Part shown: positions 27,467 through 31,595 of the stretch, piece after piece
Numbering within the stretch: the stretch's first letter is position 1
How the letters are laid out: the number at the start of each line of letters is the position of its first letter
Source of the DNA: Dehalococcoidales bacterium
GTDB taxonomy: Bacteria; Chloroflexota; Dehalococcoidia; Dehalococcoidales; UBA3254
Reading direction: 5' to 3'
Assembly (NCBI GenBank): GCA_016926695.1
Contig: JAFGOB010000089.1
Location: forward strand, 1-31,595
Length of the DNA stretch: 31,595 nucleotides
Program-made: the position numbers and the translations under genes
The notes under the pieces: generated by a model
What the model was told of the DNA's origin: nothing
Seen by the model: the letters and a program-made list of their open reading frames with translations, nothing else
Databases searched by the model: none

Positions 27467-27495
27467 TTGACAACATCTGAAACCAATTGTATTAT
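27467..27495 (+). promoter_or_regulatory. Near-consensus sigma-70 promoter of hyuAB
   Basis: TTGACA (27467-27472), 17-bp spacer, TATTAT (27490-27495): perfect -35 and a 5/6 -10. It lies about 200 bp before the hyuA start, implying a long 5' leader. Confidence 0.7.
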
Positions 27496-27662
27496 AAGGA
27501 AAATATTATTGCTGTTTCCCTTTCCCCGGCTTTGTGCATTCCATTCAACAGGAAAATAGGCATCATATTTACGGACGTATACGAGCAATGAAATTGAGGG
27601 AAGATCCCGGACCACCGGAGCGTATCACGGCATATGGATATTCCCGTTTGTAGCAAAAACGG

Positions 27663-27679
27663 ATGATTCATCGAATCAT
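27663..27679. promoter_or_regulatory. Palindrome in the hyuA leader
   Basis: ATGATTC-ATC-GAATCAT is a perfect 7-bp inverted repeat with a 3-bp centre, just before the ribosome site (AAGGAG, 27689-27694). It could be an operator or a leader hairpin affecting translation. There is no U-tract, so it is not a terminator. Confidence 0.45.
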
Positions 27680-27702
27680 GAGACTTAAAAGGAGATAAAC
27701 CA

Positions 27703-29730
27703 GTGAAACGAATTGCAGTGGATATGGGAGGTACCTTTACCGATCTGGTCTATCTTGATGACGATACGATGCAGGTCGTTACCGGAAAAGCCCGCAGCAC
27801 GCCCCATGACATCGGACAGGCGGTTATGGATGTCATCCAAAAGATGAAGATCGATTTGTCCGATGTCGAGCTGTTCATCAACGGCACCACCGCCGGACTT
27901 AACGCCGTTGCCCAGCGTAAGGGATCGAAGGTCGGACTGATTACCACCAGTGGTTTCATAGATGTCCTGGATGCGACCGGTCAGCGCAAAGAAGTATATA
28001 ACTATTTATGGAAAAAACCGGAAACGCTGGTACCGCGCTATTTACGCGCCGGAATAAGTGAAAGAATGGGATATGACGGCAGTATCATCAAGCCCCTGGA
28101 TACTGAAGATGTAAAAAACGCGGTGAGCAAATTTAAAGAGAACGGCGTGGAGGCTATAGCGGTTTGCCTGCTGCACTCTTACGCCAATCCGGAGCACGAA
28201 AAAAGGACCGGAGAGATAATTCACGAACTCTGGCCGGAAGTGCTGGTCTCCTTGAGCTACCAGGTTGCCCGCCAGAGCGGTGAGTTCGAGCGGACAAGCA
28301 GCACGGTTATCAGCGCCTACATGGCAAAAGCCATCATGGGGTATCTTTACCGCCTGGACAAAAACCTGAAAGATGAATATTTCAACGGACACTTGCTGAT
28401 ATTGGGTCCCAGCGGTCTGATGGGGGCTGAAACCGTAAAAGAGAATCTGCTGTATACGCTGGCTTCAGGCACTGTGGGCGGAGCAGCCGGAGCGGCATAT
28501 CTGGCCGGGTTATGCGGGATAAAGGACTTCGTGACCATGGACGTGGGAGGTACCAGTTTTGATGTCTCCCTGATAAAAGACGGGGCCAGCCTTGAAAGAC
28601 ACCGGACGGAGATCATGGGATATCCCCTGCTGATGTCAGGTGTTGAGGTGGACAGCATCGGCGCAGGCGGCGGCAGTATTGCCCGCGTCGATGAGGCGGG
28701 TCTGCTGACCGTGGGTCCGGAAAGCGCAGGTGCAAATCCCGGACCGATGGCCTATGACCAGGGAGGTACCGAACCAACGGTAACCGACGCTGCGGTAGTC
28801 AACGGACTGATAGACCCCGCTTATTTTCTGGGGGGCGAGGTGCGTCTGAACTACGACCTGGCAGTCAGCGGCGTTACGAAAATTGCGGATAAACTGGGAA
28901 TAAGCCTCAACAAGGCAGCCGACGGCATCCTGGCGGTAGCCAGAAACAATATGACTTCCGCTACTACTGAAAAACTCCTGCGGGAGGGTTACGACCCCCG
29001 TGAATTTTCCATCATGGCCTTCGGCGGCGGAGGAGGCCTTTTCGCCAGCCACATCGCCAGGGATATGTCGGTCTCGAAGGTAGTTGTCCCCAATGGTCCG
29101 GGAGTGTTCTGCGCCGGCGGAATCCTCACCATGGATATTGTACACAGCTATGCCAGGGCCTACAGCACCTCTCTGAATACAGTGGACCTGCGGGAAACAA
29201 CGGATATTTACCGGGATATGGAGGATGCGGCCCGGAAAATCCTTCTCATGGAAGGCATCTCCGAAGACAAGATTGAGTTTGTTCGCTCGCTGGACATGGG
29301 TTATGAGTTCCAGCGTCATTATCTGGAGACCCCCGTGCCGGGCGGGCTCCTGGATGATAGTGCCAGGCAGGTGATTGCCGGGTCTTTTGAAAACCTGCAC
29401 AAAAAACGCTACGGACATCGCATCGCTGCGCCCCTGATAACCGCCAATATCCGCCTGAAGGCCATCGGGAAAATAAAGGACGTCCCGCTGAGCGAAATCA
29501 AGATGGGCCAAGAAGTCCCGGCCGGCGCCAGGAAACCCTCCAGGAAGGTATTCCTGGACGGCAGTTTCACGGATACTCCCATCTTCGAGAGAGCGGGGCT
29601 TTTATGCGGAAACGTGATCGAAGGCCCGGCCATCGTGGAAGAGCCCTACCATACAACCATCGTAATGCCGGGACAAAGGCTGGAAGTTGATAAATTCGGA
29701 GATCTGGTGATCCTGATAGGAGGCAAATAA
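27703..29730 (+). CDS. hyuA: Hydantoinase/oxoprolinase A-type subunit (HyuA family)
   Basis: 675-aa ASKHA-fold ATPase subunit of the family that includes N-methylhydantoinase A, 5-oxoprolinase and the acetone/acetophenone carboxylases. ATP-binding motifs: GGTFTD at 9-14, NGTTAGLNAVAQRKG at about 60-74, MDVGGTSFDVS around 277, and the typical GAGGGSIARVDEAGLLTVGPESAGANPGP block. Start is GTG with AAGGAG about 8 nt upstream. The HyuB-type gene follows without a gap, so the two form a complex. No acetone-carboxylase gamma-type gene is seen in the window, so the substrate is open: ATP-dependent cyclic-amide hydrolysis or substrate carboxylation. Confidence 0.9.
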   Translation: MKRIAVDMGGTFTDLVYLDDDTMQVVTGKARSTPHDIGQAVMDVIQKMKIDLSDVELFINGTTAGLNAVAQRKGSKVGLITTSGFIDVLDATGQRKEVYNYLWKKPETLVPRYLRAGISERMGYDGSIIKPLDTEDVKNAVSKFKENGVEAIAVCLLHSYANPEHEKRTGEIIHELWPEVLVSLSYQVARQSGEFERTSSTVISAYMAKAIMGYLYRLDKNLKDEYFNGHLLILGPSGLMGAETVKENLLYTLASGTVGGAAGAAYLAGLCGIKDFVTMDVGGTSFDVSLIKDGASLERHRTEIMGYPLLMSGVEVDSIGAGGGSIARVDEAGLLTVGPESAGANPGPMAYDQGGTEPTVTDAAVVNGLIDPAYFLGGEVRLNYDLAVSGVTKIADKLGISLNKAADGILAVARNNMTSATTEKLLREGYDPREFSIMAFGGGGGLFASHIARDMSVSKVVVPNGPGVFCAGGILTMDIVHSYARAYSTSLNTVDLRETTDIYRDMEDAARKILLMEGISEDKIEFVRSLDMGYEFQRHYLETPVPGGLLDDSARQVIAGSFENLHKKRYGHRIAAPLITANIRLKAIGKIKDVPLSEIKMGQEVPAGARKPSRKVFLDGSFTDTPIFERAGLLCGNVIEGPAIVEEPYHTTIVMPGQRLEVDKFGDLVILIGGK

Positions 29731-31458
29731 ATGGCTAAAGTAGACCCGATTACCTTTGCGGTGGTACAGAATAAGCTGCTTTCCGCGGCCAACGGCATGC
29801 TGGATGTGGCCTCCAGCAGCGGCGTCTCCTCTTTCATCGGCCAGGTCCGGGACTGTTCTTTCGCCATTCTTGACCAGGATGCGGGCATTATCGCACAGTC
29901 AATCGGCATCCTCCTGTTCCTGGGAAGCCTGGGACCGGGAACAAAAAATTGCATCGATGTCATCGGTAAGGAAAACATTGAACCTGACGACGTGATCATC
30001 TCCAACCTGCCGGATGTAACCGGCAGCCATTCTTCCGACGCTATCCTTTTCACTCCCATATTTTATAAGGGAAAGATTTTCGGCTACGCTTCCACCAAGG
30101 CCCACTGGCAGGATATGGGGGCTAAAAATACCTACCCGGTGGACGCCACCAACATCTATGAAGAAGGTCTGCGAATTCCGCCGGTCAAGCTCTTCAGGAA
30201 AGGCATCCTGCAAAAGGAGGTCCTCGACATCATCAGGTGGAACTCACGCGCTCCCGATCAGGTCTGGGGAGACATCCAGGCCCAGATCTCGGGCTGCCGC
30301 TACGCGGAAAACCGCGTCAGGGAAATACTGGACCAGTACGGAATCGATCAGATCAGGGATATTGTCCGCGAGATGTACGATTACAGCGAACGCATGACCC
30401 GCCTGGCGATCGAGAAGATCGGCGATGGCGTCTGGAGCGCAGAAGACATCATCGATAACAACGGCATAGACCTGGACAAACCCATAAAAATCAAGGTCAC
30501 GGTGACGGTCAGGGACAGCGACATCACGGTTGATTTCAGCGACTCCGATCCCGAGCAAAAGGGCCCCATGAACGGACTATGGGTCACCACGCTGTCCGCC
30601 GCCAGGATGTCCATCAAAGCCCTGACTACTCCCCACCTTACCGCCAACGAGGGCTGCAACCGGCCGGTTACCGTCATTGCGCCGAAAGGATGCGTTTATA
30701 ACGCCGGACCCACAGCCCCTTCTTTCCTCTGCGGCGATGTCGCCTCTACCATCCTTGAGTTGATAAACAAGGCCATGTGGCAGGCAGTCAGTGATAAAGT
30801 GCCGGCCTGTTCCGGGGGAAGCGTCTGCGGAGGCGGATACTATGGCATAGACCCCCGTACCGGCAGGCAGTGGGCTACCCTCTCTTCCCCCGCCATCGGC
30901 CAGGGAGGAGACTGTTTCGGCGACGGTGACAGCTACAGCGGGCATCACTCTATCGGCGGGGGCAGCGGTTCTAATTTTGAAGTGTTCGAGTCCTCGTTTC
31001 CCCTTTTCGTGGAAAATTTCGAGCTTATACCTGACAGCGGCGGCGCCGGGAAACACCGCGGAGGCCTGGGCATGGAGCTGAATGTACGCGTACTCCATCC
31101 TTCTACCCTGTTCCGCTTTATCGAGAAGGCCAGGGCTGAGCATTTCGGCCTGGACGGAGGAAAACCCGGCCTGAGGAACTACGCTGTCGTCAAGTCCGGG
31201 AGCAAGGGAGAGTTCGAGGTATTGAAGATAGCCGGCCTGGACCTGGAGCCGGACGATATAGTCAGCGCCATCGGAGGCGGCGGGGGAGGCTATGGCAACC
31301 CCCTTGAGCGTGATCCGCAAGCCGTGCTCAGGGATGTTATCAACGGATACGTTTCAATCGAAGGTGCTCGCCGGGACTATGGTGTCGTTATCGATCCCGG
31401 CAGTCTCCGTATCGACATCCGGGCTACCCATGAACTGAGGAGCAAGTCAACTGGGTGA
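29731..31458 (+). CDS. hyuB: Hydantoinase/oxoprolinase B-type subunit (HyuB family)
   Basis: 575-aa catalytic partner of the HyuA-type subunit. Typical features: PITFAVVQNKLLSAANGM at the N-terminus, the NLPDVTGSHSSDAILFTPIF segment, the KAHWQDMGAKN motif that corresponds to the AHHxDxGG metal-binding region, GGAGKHRGGLGMEL, and the C-terminal IGGGGGGYGNPLERDP. In classical HyuB the motif is AHHADIGG; here it is AHWQDMGA, as in some carboxylase-like members, so metal binding may differ. ATG directly follows the hyuA stop and AGGAGG lies about 6 nt upstream. Probably a cytoplasmic enzyme with a separate substrate from the acs pathway. Confidence 0.9.
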   Translation: MAKVDPITFAVVQNKLLSAANGMLDVASSSGVSSFIGQVRDCSFAILDQDAGIIAQSIGILLFLGSLGPGTKNCIDVIGKENIEPDDVIISNLPDVTGSHSSDAILFTPIFYKGKIFGYASTKAHWQDMGAKNTYPVDATNIYEEGLRIPPVKLFRKGILQKEVLDIIRWNSRAPDQVWGDIQAQISGCRYAENRVREILDQYGIDQIRDIVREMYDYSERMTRLAIEKIGDGVWSAEDIIDNNGIDLDKPIKIKVTVTVRDSDITVDFSDSDPEQKGPMNGLWVTTLSAARMSIKALTTPHLTANEGCNRPVTVIAPKGCVYNAGPTAPSFLCGDVASTILELINKAMWQAVSDKVPACSGGSVCGGGYYGIDPRTGRQWATLSSPAIGQGGDCFGDGDSYSGHHSIGGGSGSNFEVFESSFPLFVENFELIPDSGGAGKHRGGLGMELNVRVLHPSTLFRFIEKARAEHFGLDGGKPGLRNYAVVKSGSKGEFEVLKIAGLDLEPDDIVSAIGGGGGGYGNPLERDPQAVLRDVINGYVSIEGARRDYGVVIDPGSLRIDIRATHELRSKSTG

Positions 31459-31510
31459 GAAAGAGATAGTCATACAATGTTATTATAGTACAATTACTCA
31501 GGTTATGACC

Positions 31511-31592
31511 TGACTTTTACAGTTAGCCTACCACATTAACCAGGAAGAACAAAATAAATCCTTCTGACATTTGCAGTTAGCCTACCAAAATT
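31511..31592. repeat. Two imperfect direct repeats at the window edge, possible IS end
   Basis: Copies begin TGAC at 31511 and 31565 and share CAGTTAGCCTACCA (31520-31533 and 31574-31587); each is about 28 bp and they are 54 bp apart. Repeated transposase-binding sites of this type are found at ends of IS21-like elements. The element body, if any, is outside the window, so this is tentative. Confidence 0.5.
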
Positions 31593-31595
31593 AGC

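Noticed and set aside
27388..27615. 75-codon - strand frame upstream of hyuA
   Set aside because: It overlaps the near-consensus hyuAB promoter, has no recognisable motif and no operon context.
28636..29511. Long - strand frame opposite hyuA (291 codons), and a similar one opposite hyuB (30577-31320)
   Set aside because: Antisense shadows of clear HyuA/HyuB genes.

Overview
The window looks like chromosomal DNA of an anaerobic acetogenic, carboxydotrophic or sulfate-reducing Gram-positive bacterium, probably a Clostridia/Peptococcaceae-type organism. The evidence is a complete Wood-Ljungdahl carbonyl-branch cluster (CODH, acetyl-CoA synthase, both corrinoid iron-sulfur protein subunits, its methyltransferase, two CooC-type maturation ATPases and the RACo activator), strong Shine-Dalgarno sequences and several TTG/GTG starts. 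The taxonomic call is inference; no rRNA or tRNA gene was seen.

Layout. (1) 0.2-3.8 kb: an rRNA-methyltransferase-like gene with an unclear start, a tandem palindromic repeat, and a GC-rich katG ending in a clear terminator. (2) 4.1-10.5 kb, accessory region on the + strand: a REP hairpin with a REP-associated tyrosine transposase that carries a second REP inside its reading frame; a truncated copy of the DUF3786 gene 3' end; an AbrB/MazE-like gene with a promoter and perfect inverted repeat; and an IetAS-like AAA ATPase plus subtilase system in which the protease polypeptide is split by one in-frame TAA. On the - strand a HicBA pair follows. (3) 10.7-20.7 kb, - strand: one long operon read cooC2, cooC1, small ORF, acsD, acsA/cooS, acsB, acsC, acsE, DUF3786. 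It is divergent from the RACo activator gene (21.2-23.1 kb, +), so the 436-bp intergenic region probably controls both. Together these proteins reduce CO2 to CO, transfer the methyl group from methyl-tetrahydrofolate to the corrinoid protein, assemble acetyl-CoA, insert nickel, and reductively rescue the corrinoid protein. (4) 23.2-27.4 kb, rearranged accessory region: an MBL hydrolase coupled to a DUF120 (CTP-dependent riboflavin kinase)-like protein, a partial copy of the RACo 3' end, an unrecognised three-gene AT-rich operon on the - strand, a partial copy of the DUF120 gene, and a second MBL gene without a visible start codon. (5) 27.5-31.5 kb: a hydantoinase/oxoprolinase-type hyuA-hyuB pair behind a near-consensus promoter, then two direct repeats at the window edge that may be the end of a mobile element.

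The most unusual themes are: the parallel architecture in which two metabolic genes (DUF3786 and RACo) each have a second copy of only their 3' end at the far side of an accessory block lying just downstream; the split IetS protease; a bacterial DUF120-like protein coupled to an MBL hydrolase; and the undescribed three-gene operon.
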